A stretch of 64,000 bases of DNA from Cupriavidus lacunae (GCF_003353055.1 NZ_QKWJ01000003.1:1-64000), one strand, 5' to 3'. Shown: positions 44,026-53,327, counted from the stretch's first letter. A program made the numbers and translations. The notes: generated by a model not told the origin, from the letters alone.

Positions 44026-44820
44026 ATGAACCCTCCGTTGTTGTCCCGTCCGGCCGTACAGCGCGTGGCAGCGCCGCTGGCCGTGGGGATCGTGCTGTTG
44101 ATCGCCTGGCAGTCCGTCTGCATGGCATTCGACGTGCCGTCCTACCTGGTGCCGTCGCCCGTGGCCATCGGCAAGACGCTGGCTGAAGACTGGTCCCTGT
44201 TGTTCGGCTCCCTGTGGGTAACGCTGCGCATCACGTTGCTGGCGTTTGCGCTGGCCGTGGTATGCGGCACAGTCGCTGCATTCCTGTTCGTGCAGAGCCG
44301 GTTGATCGAGGCGACCCTGTTTCCCTATGCAATCCTGCTGCAGGTCACCCCGGTGGTGGCGATCGCGCCGCTGATCATCATCTGGGTCAAGGAGCCGACG
44401 CTGGCGCTTGTCATCTGCGCGACGCTGGTGGCGGTGTTTCCGATCATCTCGAACACTGTGCTCGGCTTGCGCAGCGTCAACCCGGGGCTCGCCAACCTGT
44501 TTCGCATCAACCACGCGAGCCGTTGGGACACGCTGGTGCGTCTGCGTATTCCCAGCGCACTGCCGTACTTCTTTGGCGGACTTCGCATCTCGTGCGGTCT
44601 GTCGCTGATCGGCGCGGTGGTGGCGGAGTTCGTGGCCGGCACGGGCGGCACCGGTGCCGGGTTGGCGTACCAGATCCTCCAGGCGGGCTTCGCACTCAAC
44701 ATTCCCCGGCTGTTTGCCGCGCTGCTCCTGATCACGGTGACGGGTATCGCCCTGTTTGTGGCCATGGTTGCACTGTCGCGGCTTGCGCTGTCCCACTGGC
44801 ATGAAAGTGAACTGGCATGA
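44026..44820 (+). CDS. ABC transporter permease, SsuC/ThiX type
   Basis: This 264-aa inner-membrane permease has about six hydrophobic segments (AVGIVLLIAWQSVCMAF, LRITLLAFALAVVCGTVA and so on). The EAA-type coupling loop appears as LFRINHASRWDTLVRLRIPS ALPYF. The C-terminal codon overlaps the start of the amidohydrolase (ATGA), so import and deamination are translationally coupled. Confidence 0.9.
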   Translation: MNPPLLSRPAVQRVAAPLAVGIVLLIAWQSVCMAFDVPSYLVPSPVAIGKTLAEDWSLLFGSLWVTLRITLLAFALAVVCGTVAAFLFVQSRLIEATLFPYAILLQVTPVVAIAPLIIIWVKEPTLALVICATLVAVFPIISNTVLGLRSVNPGLANLFRINHASRWDTLVRLRIPSALPYFFGGLRISCGLSLIGAVVAEFVAGTGGTGAGLAYQILQAGFALNIPRLFAALLLITVTGIALFVAMVALSRLALSHWHESELA

Positions 44821-46271
44821 CGACTCCTTTTGAACAACGCCCCTCCCTGCTGATCCGCAACGCTGCCGCCATACTCACCGGGCAGGACGGTAGCCCGGGC
44901 CGGCCCGAGCGCAGTCCCGGACCCGATCTACGCATCGTGGACGGCAGGATAGACGCAATCGGCCATCTGCGGCCCCAAGCCGGTGAACGCGTCATCGATG
45001 CAACGGACTGCGTCGTCTATCCCGCCTGGATCAACACGCACCACCATCTGTTCCAATCGTTGCTCAAGGGCGAGCCGCAGGGGCTGAACCTGACGCTGAC
45101 GCCTTGGCTGGGTGCCACGCCCTACCGGTTCCGCGCGGCGTTCGACGAACATACCTTCCGTCTGGCTGCCCGCATCGGCCTGGTCGAACTGGTGCGCAGT
45201 GGCTGCGGTACGGTGGCGGACCACAACTATCTGTACCACCCCGGCATGCCGTTCGACGGCTCGGCGATCCTGTTTGAGGAAGCCGATGCATTGGGGCTGC
45301 GTTTCGTGCTCTGCCGCGGCGGCGCGACGCACACGCGCGGGCTAGAGAGTGCCTTGCCGCAGGCATTGCGCCCGGAAACGCTCGATGCCTACCTGGCCGA
45401 CTGCGAACGGCTGGCCGCCCGCTATCATCAATCCGGGCCGGGGGCGATGCGCCGCGTGGTCATGGCGCCCACGACGCCACTGTATTCGATGTCACCGGAG
45501 GAGCTGCGTACGTGCGCGCGCACGGCACGTCGCCTTGGCATCCGGCTGCACAGTCACCTGTCCGAAACGGTGGAATACCAGAACGCCGCCAGCGCCCTGC
45601 ACGGCACGACGCCAGTCGCTTTTTGCGGCGAGTATGAGTGGCTGGGGCCGGATGTCTGGTTCGCCCATCTCGTCAAGCTCGCGCCGGCGGAAATCCGGAT
45701 GCTGGGCGAAACCGGGACAGGCATTGCGCACTGCCCGCAGAGTAATGGACGACTCGGCAGCGGCATCGCCGACATTCCGGCACTGGAGGCAGCCGGCGTG
45801 CCGGTGTCCATCGGTGTTGACGGCGCGGCCTCCAACGAGGCGGCGGACATGATTTCCGAAGCCCATGCCGCATGGCTGATGCAGCGTGCCAGGCGCGGTG
45901 AACTGGCGCGCTCGCAGGCCGATGGCGGCCAGGGCGAACGCGGCGCCGATGCCGCGCGTGTGGAGGACGTGGTGCGCTGGGGCAGCGCCGGCGGCGCGGC
46001 AGTACTGGGGCTGGAGGGCGTCGGCACCATCGCGCCTGGGCAGGCTGCTGATCTCGCGGTCTACCGACTCGACGATCCGCGTTACTTCGGGCTACACGAT
46101 CCGGCCATTGCGCCGGTGGCCAGCGGTGGCCGGCCAGCGCTACGAGCGCTGCTGGTAGGCGGTCGCGTGATCGCCGAGGACGATGCGCTGCCGGGTGTGG
46201 ACCTGGCTGAATTGGGCGCACAAGCGCGCGAAGCCGTTGCGTTGCTGAAGGGGCGGGTACTCGGGGGTTAG
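44817..46271 (+). CDS. amidohydrolase, 8-oxoguanine deaminase-like
   Basis: This 484-aa metal-dependent deaminase of the ATZ/TRZ branch has the metal-binding H-x-H within NTHHHLFQSLLKG (His75-77), a further metal His in LHSHLSETVEY, HCPQSNGRLGSGIADI and the catalytic Asp in IGVDGAASNEA. The SNGRLGSGIA stretch resembles characterised 8-oxoguanine deaminases, which form urate. The ABC importer overlap and the molybdenum hydroxylase downstream support purine or related heterocycle catabolism. Isocytosine or other guanidine-like substrates remain possible. Confidence 0.83.
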   Translation: MTTPFEQRPSLLIRNAAAILTGQDGSPGRPERSPGPDLRIVDGRIDAIGHLRPQAGERVIDATDCVVYPAWINTHHHLFQSLLKGEPQGLNLTLTPWLGATPYRFRAAFDEHTFRLAARIGLVELVRSGCGTVADHNYLYHPGMPFDGSAILFEEADALGLRFVLCRGGATHTRGLESALPQALRPETLDAYLADCERLAARYHQSGPGAMRRVVMAPTTPLYSMSPEELRTCARTARRLGIRLHSHLSETVEYQNAASALHGTTPVAFCGEYEWLGPDVWFAHLVKLAPAEIRMLGETGTGIAHCPQSNGRLGSGIADIPALEAAGVPVSIGVDGAASNEAADMISEAHAAWLMQRARRGELARSQADGGQGERGADAARVEDVVRWGSAGGAAVLGLEGVGTIAPGQAADLAVYRLDDPRYFGLHDPAIAPVASGGRPALRALLVGGRVIAEDDALPGVDLAELGAQAREAVALLKGRVLGG

Positions 46272-46457
46272 TATCCGCCCGAAAAAAAAGCGTCACTGTA
46301 TAACAAAAAACGATGCACCCGATGCCGCCGGCACCCAAGCACCACCACACCGAGCCCCCGCCAGTTGGCACGAATAAAAACACGAAGACATAAAACGAGC
46401 CCGACAGGGCCCCACTACACAACGTTCCAGGCGGAATCAAACCACTGAGGTCTAAAC

Positions 46458-47525
46458 ATGCAGAAGCAGTACAAGCCGGCAATGAAGCTGGCAGCGGCAG
46501 CGGTTACCCTTCTTTCCGGCGCAGCCATGGCCCAGTCGAGCGTCACGCTCTACGGCCAGGCCGACATGTTCATTGGCGGCGTCAAGAGCCCGGGCACGGG
46601 CGAGCGCGCTTGGGTCGCCAACTCGGGCGGGATGCAGACTTCCTACTGGGGTATCAAGGGCGCGGAAGACCTGGGCAGCGGCACCAAGGCCATCTTCGAC
46701 CTGAACGGCTTCTTCCGCACCGACAGCGGCAGCAGCGGGCGCTTCAACGGTGACTCCCTGTTCAGCCGCGGCGCCTATGTCGGCCTGCAGAACGACACCG
46801 CGGGCACGATCAAGCTGGGCCGCAACACCACGCCGTACTTTATATCGAGCATCCTGTTCAACCCGCTGGTGGACTCGTACGTGTTCTCACCGACCATCTT
46901 CCACACCTACTTCGGCGCGACCAGCGGCGGGGTGAGCGATCCCGGCATCATCGGCGATTCGGGCTGGAACAACTCGGTGCTGTACTCCACGCCGAACTTC
47001 GGCGGCCTGACCGCCAATTTCATCTACGCCTTCGGCGAGCAGCCGGGCGCGGCCGGCAAGAACAAGTGGGGCGGCAACGTCCTGTATTTCGGCGGCCCGT
47101 TTGCGGCGACCGTGGCATACCAGCAGGTTCGCTACAACAATGTGCCGACCGACCTCGCCAGCGCCGGCCTGTCGCGCCAGGACGCGGCCCAACTGGGCCT
47201 CTCCTATGACTTCAAGGTGGTCAAGCTGTTTGCCCAGGGCCAGTACATCAAGACCCGCGCCACCACGGCGCCCTCCGGCGACATCAAGCACGTCAACGGC
47301 CAGTTCGGCGCCTCGGTGCCCATCGGCGCCGGCAGCCTGCTGGTATCGTACGCTTACGACAAGACCGACAACTCGCTGGGCGATTTCAAGCGCAACACCT
47401 TTGCCGTCGCCTACGACTACAACCTGTCGAAGAGGACCGACCTCTACGCCGCCTACTACTACGACAAGATCACCGGCATCGAGCACGGCGACACCTTCGG
47501 CGTGGGCGTGCGCCACAAGTTCTGA
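46458..47525 (+). CDS. general porin (Omp32/neisserial type)
   Basis: This 355-aa outer-membrane 16-strand porin has signal peptide AAAAVTLLSGAAMAQ, first strand SSVTLYGQADMF, GMQTSYWGIKGAEDLGSG, the loop-3 approach KLGRNTTPYF and the terminal aromatic GVGVRHKF. GAGGTC precedes the ATG. The gene sits between the deaminase and the hydroxylase genes, so it is probably the outer-membrane entry for the island's substrate. Confidence 0.92.
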   Translation: MQKQYKPAMKLAAAAVTLLSGAAMAQSSVTLYGQADMFIGGVKSPGTGERAWVANSGGMQTSYWGIKGAEDLGSGTKAIFDLNGFFRTDSGSSGRFNGDSLFSRGAYVGLQNDTAGTIKLGRNTTPYFISSILFNPLVDSYVFSPTIFHTYFGATSGGVSDPGIIGDSGWNNSVLYSTPNFGGLTANFIYAFGEQPGAAGKNKWGGNVLYFGGPFAATVAYQQVRYNNVPTDLASAGLSRQDAAQLGLSYDFKVVKLFAQGQYIKTRATTAPSGDIKHVNGQFGASVPIGAGSLLVSYAYDKTDNSLGDFKRNTFAVAYDYNLSKRTDLYAAYYYDKITGIEHGDTFGVGVRHKF

Positions 47526-47638
47526 AGGCGTCCACCGTCTCACCGGCGGTACCGATGATGGTCCGCCAACCATCAAGGATTCACGGTCAGCGGCAAGGCA
47601 TGGACGCACGGGCCACAAACATCCACACAGGAACGAAG

Positions 47639-48499
47639 ATGAGAGCGTTTGAATACCTCGAACCCGGAACGCTTGCAGAGGCGGCGGCGCTGCTGCACTG
47701 TTGCGGCGGTCGGGCCAGTGTTCTGGCGGGCGGCACCGACCTGCTCGTGCAGATCAAGGAATCGCACCGGCAACCGTCCCACGTCATCAATATCAAGAAG
47801 ATCCCGGGCATGGATGCGCTGGCGTTCGACCCGGTCGATGGCCTGAGAATCGGCGCGCTGGTCACGACGCGCGTAGTGGAGACGTCCGATGTTGTGCGGC
47901 GCCACTATGCCAGCCTGGCCAAGGCCGTGACCGACTTTGCCTCGATCCAGGTGCGCAATCGCGCCACCGTCGTGGGCAATGTGTGCCGCGCATCGCCATC
48001 GGCAGATTCGCTCGCGCCGCTGATTGCCGACCGGGCTGCCGTTCACCTCTACGGCCTACGGGATTCGCGCTCGATGCCGGTGGAGGATTTCGTGACTGGC
48101 GCCGGCAAGACCGCCCTGGAAACGGGCGAACTGGTCTCGCGCATCACGATTCCTGCGCCACGGCCGAATACCGGCAAGGCCTACATCAAGCATGGCCGGC
48201 GGGTGCAGATGGAACTGGCCACGGTCGGCGTGGCGGTCTCGATCACGGTGGACCGCGGGCATTGTACCGACGTCGGCATCGTGCTGGCGGCAGTCGGGCC
48301 CACGCCGATTCGCGCCACGCATGCCGAAGCCGTGCTGCGCGGGCACTCGATCAGCGAGGCGCTCGTCCTGCAGGCCGCACGTGCGGCCATGGAAGACGCG
48401 CGGCCGCTCAGCGATGTCCGCGCCAGCGCCGAATACCGTCGCGACATGGTCGGTGTGCTGACGCGCCGCGCCATCGTCCAGGCCATGGAGATACTGTGA
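47639..48499 (+). CDS. xanthine dehydrogenase family FAD-binding subunit (CoxM-like)
   Basis: This 286-aa medium subunit of a molybdenum hydroxylase has the FAD-binding AGGTDLL (residues 30-36) and TVVGNVCRASPSAD (110-123), and a C-terminal CO-dehydrogenase flavoprotein domain. AGGA stands before the ATG at 47639; the 28-codon extension is rejected. Its stop overlaps the next gene's start by one base (TGATG). Electrons from the 2Fe-2S subunit pass to its FAD. Confidence 0.9.
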   Translation: MRAFEYLEPGTLAEAAALLHCCGGRASVLAGGTDLLVQIKESHRQPSHVINIKKIPGMDALAFDPVDGLRIGALVTTRVVETSDVVRRHYASLAKAVTDFASIQVRNRATVVGNVCRASPSADSLAPLIADRAAVHLYGLRDSRSMPVEDFVTGAGKTALETGELVSRITIPAPRPNTGKAYIKHGRRVQMELATVGVAVSITVDRGHCTDVGIVLAAVGPTPIRATHAEAVLRGHSISEALVLQAARAAMEDARPLSDVRASAEYRRDMVGVLTRRAIVQAMEIL

Positions 48500-49008
48500 T
48501 GCGCAAACTGATCGAGGTCGAAATCAATGGAGAACTGCGCGAGCTGACCGTCGAGCCGCACAGCACACTGCTGGACGCGCTGCGCTACGACGCCGACCTG
48601 ACCGGCACCAAGAGGGGCTGCGACGTGGGCGAGTGCGGATCTTGCACGATCCTTGTGGATGGCATGCCGATGAATAGCTGCCTGATGCTGGCGCCCGAAG
48701 CCCACGGCCGCAGGATCACCACGATCGAAGGCATTCAGCCAAACGCAGACACCGTCCACCCGATCCAGGAACAATTCATGCGCTGTGGCGCGGCGCAGTG
48801 CGGCTTCTGCACGCCGGGTTTCGTGGTGGCCGCCAAGGCGCTGCTCGATGCGAATCCGAACCCGACCCGTGACGAGATCCGCTTTGCCATCGCGGGCAAC
48901 ATCTGCCGCTGCACCGGATACACCAAAATCATCGAGGCGATCGAGAAGGCCGCCGAGGGCATGGCGCACTTCTCCGATTCCCACTGCGCAACGGAGAACA
49001 CACGATGA
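48499..49008 (+). CDS. xanthine dehydrogenase family 2Fe-2S subunit (CoxS-like)
   Basis: This 169-aa small subunit carries two 2Fe-2S clusters. Plant-type cluster ligands are Cys41, Cys46, Cys49 and Cys61 (GCDVGECGSC...C); the second cluster has Cys101, Cys104, Cys136 and Cys138 (QCGFC and CRC). Both sets are complete. The ATG overlaps the FAD-subunit stop, and the C-terminus overlaps the large-subunit start by four bases, so all three subunits are coupled. Confidence 0.93.
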   Translation: MRKLIEVEINGELRELTVEPHSTLLDALRYDADLTGTKRGCDVGECGSCTILVDGMPMNSCLMLAPEAHGRRITTIEGIQPNADTVHPIQEQFMRCGAAQCGFCTPGFVVAAKALLDANPNPTRDEIRFAIAGNICRCTGYTKIIEAIEKAAEGMAHFSDSHCATENTR

Positions 49009-51290
49009 GCCACACCGTGATCGGACACAGTGTCAAGCGCACGGACCTGCTCGACAAGGTCACCGGCAATGCGAAATATGTCGCCGACATGCCCTTCGCG
49101 GGCCTGCTTCACGGCAAGCTCAAGCGCTGCAACGTGGCGCACGCCCGCATCCGTCGCATCGACACCTCGGCGGCGCTGGCGCTGCCCGGCGTGAAGGCCA
49201 TCCTGACGCACGAGAACGTACCGCGCGTGCTCCACGCCGGATCACCGCACCCGCGCTCGGTATCGGTCACGTGCGACCAGTACATCCTTGACGACAAGGT
49301 TCGCTACTGGGGCGAAGGCGTGGCTGCGGTGGCCGCCACCACCGAAGAGATCGCCGCGCGCGCCGTCGAGCTGATCGAGGTGGAGTATGAGCCGCTGCCC
49401 GCGATGTTCACCGTGGAAGACGCCGCTGCCCCGGGCGCCGCGCTGATACACGACCGCGAGCCCGGAGGCAACTTCGTGCTGCCGCCGGTGCGGATCGAAC
49501 GCGGGGATGTAGACAAGGGCTTTGCCGAAGCCGACTTCATCCTGGAAGGCGTCTATGAAGGCGGGCGTCCCACGCCGGCCTACATGGAGCCGAACGTGCT
49601 GACCTGCAAATGGGACGGCAACGGCAATCTGACCGTATGGATCTCCACGCAGGCGGCGTTCATGGTGCGCGGCATCATGGCCGAAGTGCTTGGCCTGCCG
49701 CTGCACAAGGTGCGCGTACTGGTGGATCACATGGGCGGCGGTTTTGGCGCGAAGCAGGACCTGTTCCAGTGCGAATTCCTGTGCGCGCTGCTGTCACGCG
49801 AAACGCACCGCCCTGTGCGCATGGAATACACGCGCGAAGAGACCTTCCTCGGCGGCCGCACGCGCCATCCGGCCAGGATCTGGCTACGCCAGGGCTTCCG
49901 CAACGACGGCACCATCACCGCGCGCGAAGCGAAGGTGGTATTCAACTCGGGTGCCTACGGTTCGCATGGGCCCGGCGTGACCAACGTCGGCACCGCGGCG
50001 CTGATGTCGCTGTATCGCTGCGAGAACGTGCGCCTGGAAGGCCGCTGCGTCTATACCAACAGCCCCATCGCCGGGGCGTTCCGTGGCTATGGCGTGGTGC
50101 AGACCTACTACGCGCTCGATATCCAGATGGACGAGGCCGCCGAGCGCCTGGGCATGGACCCGGCCGAGATCAAGCTCAGGAACGCCGTGCGCGAAGGCGA
50201 TATCGCGCCGTCGAACCATCCTGTGATTGGCCACGGACTCGAGGCGTGCATCGCCAAGGGCATGGAAGTGGTCGACTGGGCCGCGCGCCGGACGCAGACG
50301 CAGCATCAGCAGGGGGTAGTTCGGCGCGGCTGGGGCGTGGGCTGCGAGATGCACGGCAGCAGCGCCTATCCGGGCATCAAGGAACAAGGCAACGCGATCG
50401 TCAAGATGAACGAGGACGGCACCGTGGTGCTGCTGACGGGTGCCGCCGGCCTCGGCACGGGTGCCCACACGGCGCTGGCGCAGATCGTGGCCGAGGAACT
50501 GGCCATCCCGTTTGAGAGCGTCAGCGTGGTCCATGGCGATACCGACGTCGTGCCGTGGGATATCGGCGCATTCGCGAGCCACACCACGTACATGGTCGGA
50601 CGCGCCGCCCAAATGGCGGCCGGCGAGATCAAGAAGCAGATCCTCGCCCGCACGGCAAGGCAGATGGAAGCGGAGCCGGAGGAACTCGAACTGAGCAACG
50701 GCGCGATCGCCGTGCGCGGGCGCGAAGGCCCGACGATGACAGTGCGCGAAGCGGTCATGCCGCGCAAGGGGCTGCCCGCCGCGCAACTGGTGGCTACCGC
50801 CACCTATCACCCGACCAAGTCTTATTCGTTCGCCGCGCACTTCGTCGAAGTCGAGGTCGATACCGAAACGGGCTTCATCACCGTGAAGCAGGTGGTGCCG
50901 GTGCACGACATCGGCAAGGTGATCCACCCTGTTGCGGCGGCCGGACAGATCGAAGGCGGCATCCAGCAAGGCATCGGTCACACACTCTACGAGGACTACC
51001 AGATCGACATGAAGACCGGGCGATCGCTCAACGCCAACTTCGTCGACTACAAGATGCCGCTGGCGATGGACATGCCCGAGATCCACACCATCCTACTGGA
51101 AGCCGCACCCGACCCCGGCGGGCCGTTCGGCGCCAAGGGCGTAGGGGAGGACCCGATCGTCGCCATTGGCCCCGCCATTGCCAATGCTGTGTTTGATGCC
51201 ATTGGCGTGCGCTTCCGCCACTATCCGATCAAGCCCGAACAGGTGCTGCAGGCACTGGCGGCGAAGCGGGCCGCGGAGCTCGGCGCATGA
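49005..51290 (+). CDS. xanthine dehydrogenase family molybdopterin-binding subunit (CoxL/XdhA-like)
   Basis: This 761-aa catalytic subunit has GGGFGAKQD and AGAFRGYG molybdopterin contacts, and the catalytic base Glu715 in GPFGAKGVGE. The CSFR loop of true CO dehydrogenase is absent, so hydroxylation of a heterocycle or aldehyde is expected rather than CO oxidation. With the 2Fe-2S and FAD subunits it forms a typical LMS hydroxylase. No dedicated XdhC or cofactor-insertion gene is adjacent, so maturation must be supplied elsewhere. Confidence 0.92.
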   Translation: MSHTVIGHSVKRTDLLDKVTGNAKYVADMPFAGLLHGKLKRCNVAHARIRRIDTSAALALPGVKAILTHENVPRVLHAGSPHPRSVSVTCDQYILDDKVRYWGEGVAAVAATTEEIAARAVELIEVEYEPLPAMFTVEDAAAPGAALIHDREPGGNFVLPPVRIERGDVDKGFAEADFILEGVYEGGRPTPAYMEPNVLTCKWDGNGNLTVWISTQAAFMVRGIMAEVLGLPLHKVRVLVDHMGGGFGAKQDLFQCEFLCALLSRETHRPVRMEYTREETFLGGRTRHPARIWLRQGFRNDGTITAREAKVVFNSGAYGSHGPGVTNVGTAALMSLYRCENVRLEGRCVYTNSPIAGAFRGYGVVQTYYALDIQMDEAAERLGMDPAEIKLRNAVREGDIAPSNHPVIGHGLEACIAKGMEVVDWAARRTQTQHQQGVVRRGWGVGCEMHGSSAYPGIKEQGNAIVKMNEDGTVVLLTGAAGLGTGAHTALAQIVAEELAIPFESVSVVHGDTDVVPWDIGAFASHTTYMVGRAAQMAAGEIKKQILARTARQMEAEPEELELSNGAIAVRGREGPTMTVREAVMPRKGLPAAQLVATATYHPTKSYSFAAHFVEVEVDTETGFITVKQVVPVHDIGKVIHPVAAAGQIEGGIQQGIGHTLYEDYQIDMKTGRSLNANFVDYKMPLAMDMPEIHTILLEAAPDPGGPFGAKGVGEDPIVAIGPAIANAVFDAIGVRFRHYPIKPEQVLQALAAKRAAELGA

Positions 51291-51503
51291 GCACGCAGCA
51301 GACTTGTGGTGGCCATCACCGGTGGCTGCTGTGGCCAACACCCGCAGTTGGCTTGACGAGCCCACTCATGGCAGAGAAGGGTCGGTCAGAGACGGCCACG
51401 CTTTCGCAGCGTGCATCCGACCGAGACCGGCCAGAAGCGGCCAGTCGATTTCAGGTCGACTTCGGGACCAAGATCGTCAACAATCCCGCCACACACGCCG
51501 GCG

Positions 51504-52217
51504 CTAGCCTGCCTCGATAGTCGACTGGTCAAGTTTGCTGCAATATATGGCGGACTCCATCAGCAGCGTCAGAGCAATATTGGGTGGTAGCACTTTTTCT
51601 ACGTCTCGAATTGGGCGATAGGAAGCTTGCGCGGTGATGGCTGCCCACCTTGGTACGGGGGCAGGAAACTCACGAGGGGCACCAGGAATTTTTCCGGCAA
51701 AGCAGAAGACGGCAATAGGCCAGACTAATTTAAGAAGATCACGCGCAGGTAGATGGGCTTGATGCTGAGCGGGGACCGAAGATCTACCTTCATTTGGCCC
51801 GCCAATTGTTGACGCGACGTGTTTGAACATCGCATCGAGACTCGGAATTTGATGACTTTGCAGGCCTGCACTTATTGCGCCGCTTGCAGCCAGCGACCAG
51901 ACACAGCGGTTTCCATCAGCTTCTGTCTGTGGCACCAACATGTGGTTTAGAGCATCGCCAAACCAATACTCTCCGCCGGACTTCGTGGTCAAACGATGGA
52001 TGTTGGTCCCTACATCCGGCGGACTCTTGGCGAACAGCGCGCGCTGCGCTGCGTAGCCTGCGATTGCCCCGGCGGCCGAGACGTAGGTTTCTGCATGGAC
52101 GCGACCGTCAATCTTCAGTCGTTCCGGCAGGTTTCTAACGAGATGCCCTAGTGCGAAATTGCACTCGATGGCATCTTGGTCATTCTTCCAAGGTACTTCG
52201 TTAGTAGCGATTTTCAT
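51504..52217 (-). CDS. hypothetical protein (237 aa), island-type
   Basis: The start at 52217 has GGAGACAGG directly upstream; the ORF extension to 52328 is not used. The product has ECNFALGHLVRNLPERL, an alanine-rich hydrophobic helix ETYVSAAGAIAGYAAQRALF, SGGEYWFGDALNHMLVP and a C-terminal LTLLMESAIYCSKLDQ. I do not recognise the family. Base composition is less GC-rich than the flanking catabolic genes, consistent with transfer. It is the first gene of the accessory island, pointing back toward the hydroxylase operon. Confidence 0.6.
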   Translation of the reverse strand: MKIATNEVPWKNDQDAIECNFALGHLVRNLPERLKIDGRVHAETYVSAAGAIAGYAAQRALFAKSPPDVGTNIHRLTTKSGGEYWFGDALNHMLVPQTEADGNRCVWSLAASGAISAGLQSHQIPSLDAMFKHVASTIGGPNEGRSSVPAQHQAHLPARDLLKLVWPIAVFCFAGKIPGAPREFPAPVPRWAAITAQASYRPIRDVEKVLPPNIALTLLMESAIYCSKLDQSTIEAG

Positions 52218-52619
52218 CCTGTCTCCATTGATATAGGCCAGGTGACGTTCATATCGTCGATAAATCTTCGCTCGAAGAACCGCTATCTTGCGATAGTAAC
52301 ACCGGTGGTGTTCCGCCCCGAGGGGCACAAGTATGAATTTGATGCCGGCGATCTGCTCTTCATGTCAGCTACGTAGTACAGCTCTGTGAGAACTCTCAAA
52401 GTTGGGGATCTTTTGGGAGGGGCATGGAGGGCGGTGCTCGGGTGTGCGCATGTCCGCTTTCAGGCTAAGCGGATGTCTCTAGTGGGTCGGGAAGAGCCGA
52501 CTGGATTTGTGACGGTAGAGGGTGTCATCCGGCAAATGATCGCCAATTGGTACTGCCCCACTGTTGTCGATACCAAGGCACGTAGCCGGCGGGATCTGCA
52601 TGAACGCACGAGCGGTTTT

Positions 52620-52677
52620 AGGCATACCTATAGAAGATGTCAGAACCGCCCTTGCGTCGACATCTATAGGGATGCCT
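52620..52677. repeat. long imperfect hairpin
   Basis: AGGCATACCTATAG..ATGTC on the left pairs with GACATCTATAGGGATGCCT on the right around a 17-base loop. A second pairing (GCGGTTTT with AGAACCGC) is mutually exclusive with it. It could be a regulatory RNA structure or a recombination-site-like element. Confidence 0.45.
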
Positions 52678-52741
52678 GAGTCCGAACGAGCAGCGCGCCG
52701 TCGGAAAACGACGATGTCAGGAACGGCTTCTATACCGACGC

Positions 52742-52755
52742 CGGATAATTATCCG
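52742..52755. promoter_or_regulatory. 14-bp perfect palindrome, operator-like
   Basis: CGGATAATTATCCG is perfectly symmetric, and its left half recurs six bases later (GGATAATTA at 52761-52769). The AT-rich core in this GC-rich region suggests a protein-binding site, but no gene clearly starts beside it. Confidence 0.45.
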
Positions 52756-52980
52756 CCCACGGATAATTAGGTATAAGAACGGACGGGCTCAGCCCTCGTT
52801 GCGCCAGGTGAGCCATCTCGCCCCAAACGCGCGGATCCGCCGGCTCGCCACGCGCAGTAGCACTGAGAGCGGCGCGAACTCCGTTAAGAGCGCTGGGCCA
52901 TGCACTTCCCAGCGCGGCGCCAGCGAACGTCCTGCAGTTCAACTACGCCGAGCTGCCGTCGCACATCATTGCGCCGCCGA

Positions 52981-53268
52981 CTACCCCCGTCTGGCCGGCG
53001 GGCGACCCGTGCGCGCCTTCTGCGCGCGGTCGCGGCCACGATGCTTGGCCGCCTCATCCTCTGCCTGGCGTAAAACGTCCGACGCGCGGACGCCCAAGGC
53101 GTCGCACAGGTCAAAGAAGGACGCGATCCGCAGGCCCTTGCGGTGGGTCTCGACGTTGCTGATCGAGGTGCTGGACATGGAGGCGAGATCGGCGACAACG
53201 AGTTGCGTAAGCCCCTTGTCTTCTCTGATTCGTCTCAGCACGCGGCTGAGGGCCTCGGTCCGGTCCAT
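52981..53268 (-). CDS. XRE family HTH regulator (95 aa)
   Basis: This small repressor-like protein has an HTH at residues about 5-60, LSRVLRRIREDKGLTQLVVA, DLASMSSTSISNVETHRKGL and FFDLCDALGV, followed by a basic tail (KHRGRDRAQKARTGRPPARR). The ATG at 53268 is used; a TTG four codons earlier is possible. It is divergent from the unknown gene at 53467 with a strong inverted repeat between them, so it probably represses both directions. Confidence 0.82.
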   Translation of the reverse strand: MDRTEALSRVLRRIREDKGLTQLVVADLASMSSTSISNVETHRKGLRIASFFDLCDALGVRASDVLRQAEDEAAKHRGRDRAQKARTGRPPARRG

Positions 53269-53327
53269 GCGTTCGCTCAAGTGATCTAGAGCGAATTTTC
53301 ACGCGGCGGTTGCACTGAAACTCCAAC

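Larger units (their letters stand above)
52218..52980. other. 760-bp stretch with palindromes and repeat remnants, no clear gene
   Basis: It contains a TCCGCTT...AAGCGGA hairpin (52450-52475), a repeat of the 40.1 kb GGTCGGNAAGAGCCGAC motif (about 52486), a long imperfect hairpin (52620-52677) and an AT-rich perfect palindrome (52742-52755). ORFs such as 52564-52770 plus and 52730-52942 minus overlap these structures and are not convincing. Confidence 0.45.

Noticed and set aside
49005-51290. Aerobic carbon monoxide dehydrogenase
   Set aside because: The large subunit lacks the CSFR active-site loop required for CO oxidation; a heterocycle hydroxylase is more likely.
51287-51520. 77-codon ORF overlapping the hydroxylase stop
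   Set aside because: Start overlap looked attractive, but the product is repeat-derived and polar without structure, and it overlaps a dispersed repeat and the next gene's end.
52176-52376. 66-codon plus-strand ORF ending in a cupin-like tail (VFRPEGHKYEFDAGDLLFM)
   Set aside because: The tail resembles a gene end, but the first half lies antisense to the start of the 51504-52217 gene and no upstream part is found.
52730-52942. 70-codon minus-strand ORF upstream of the palindrome
   Set aside because: It has no ribosome site or family pattern and runs across the palindrome; it could be a relic but is not supportable as a gene.
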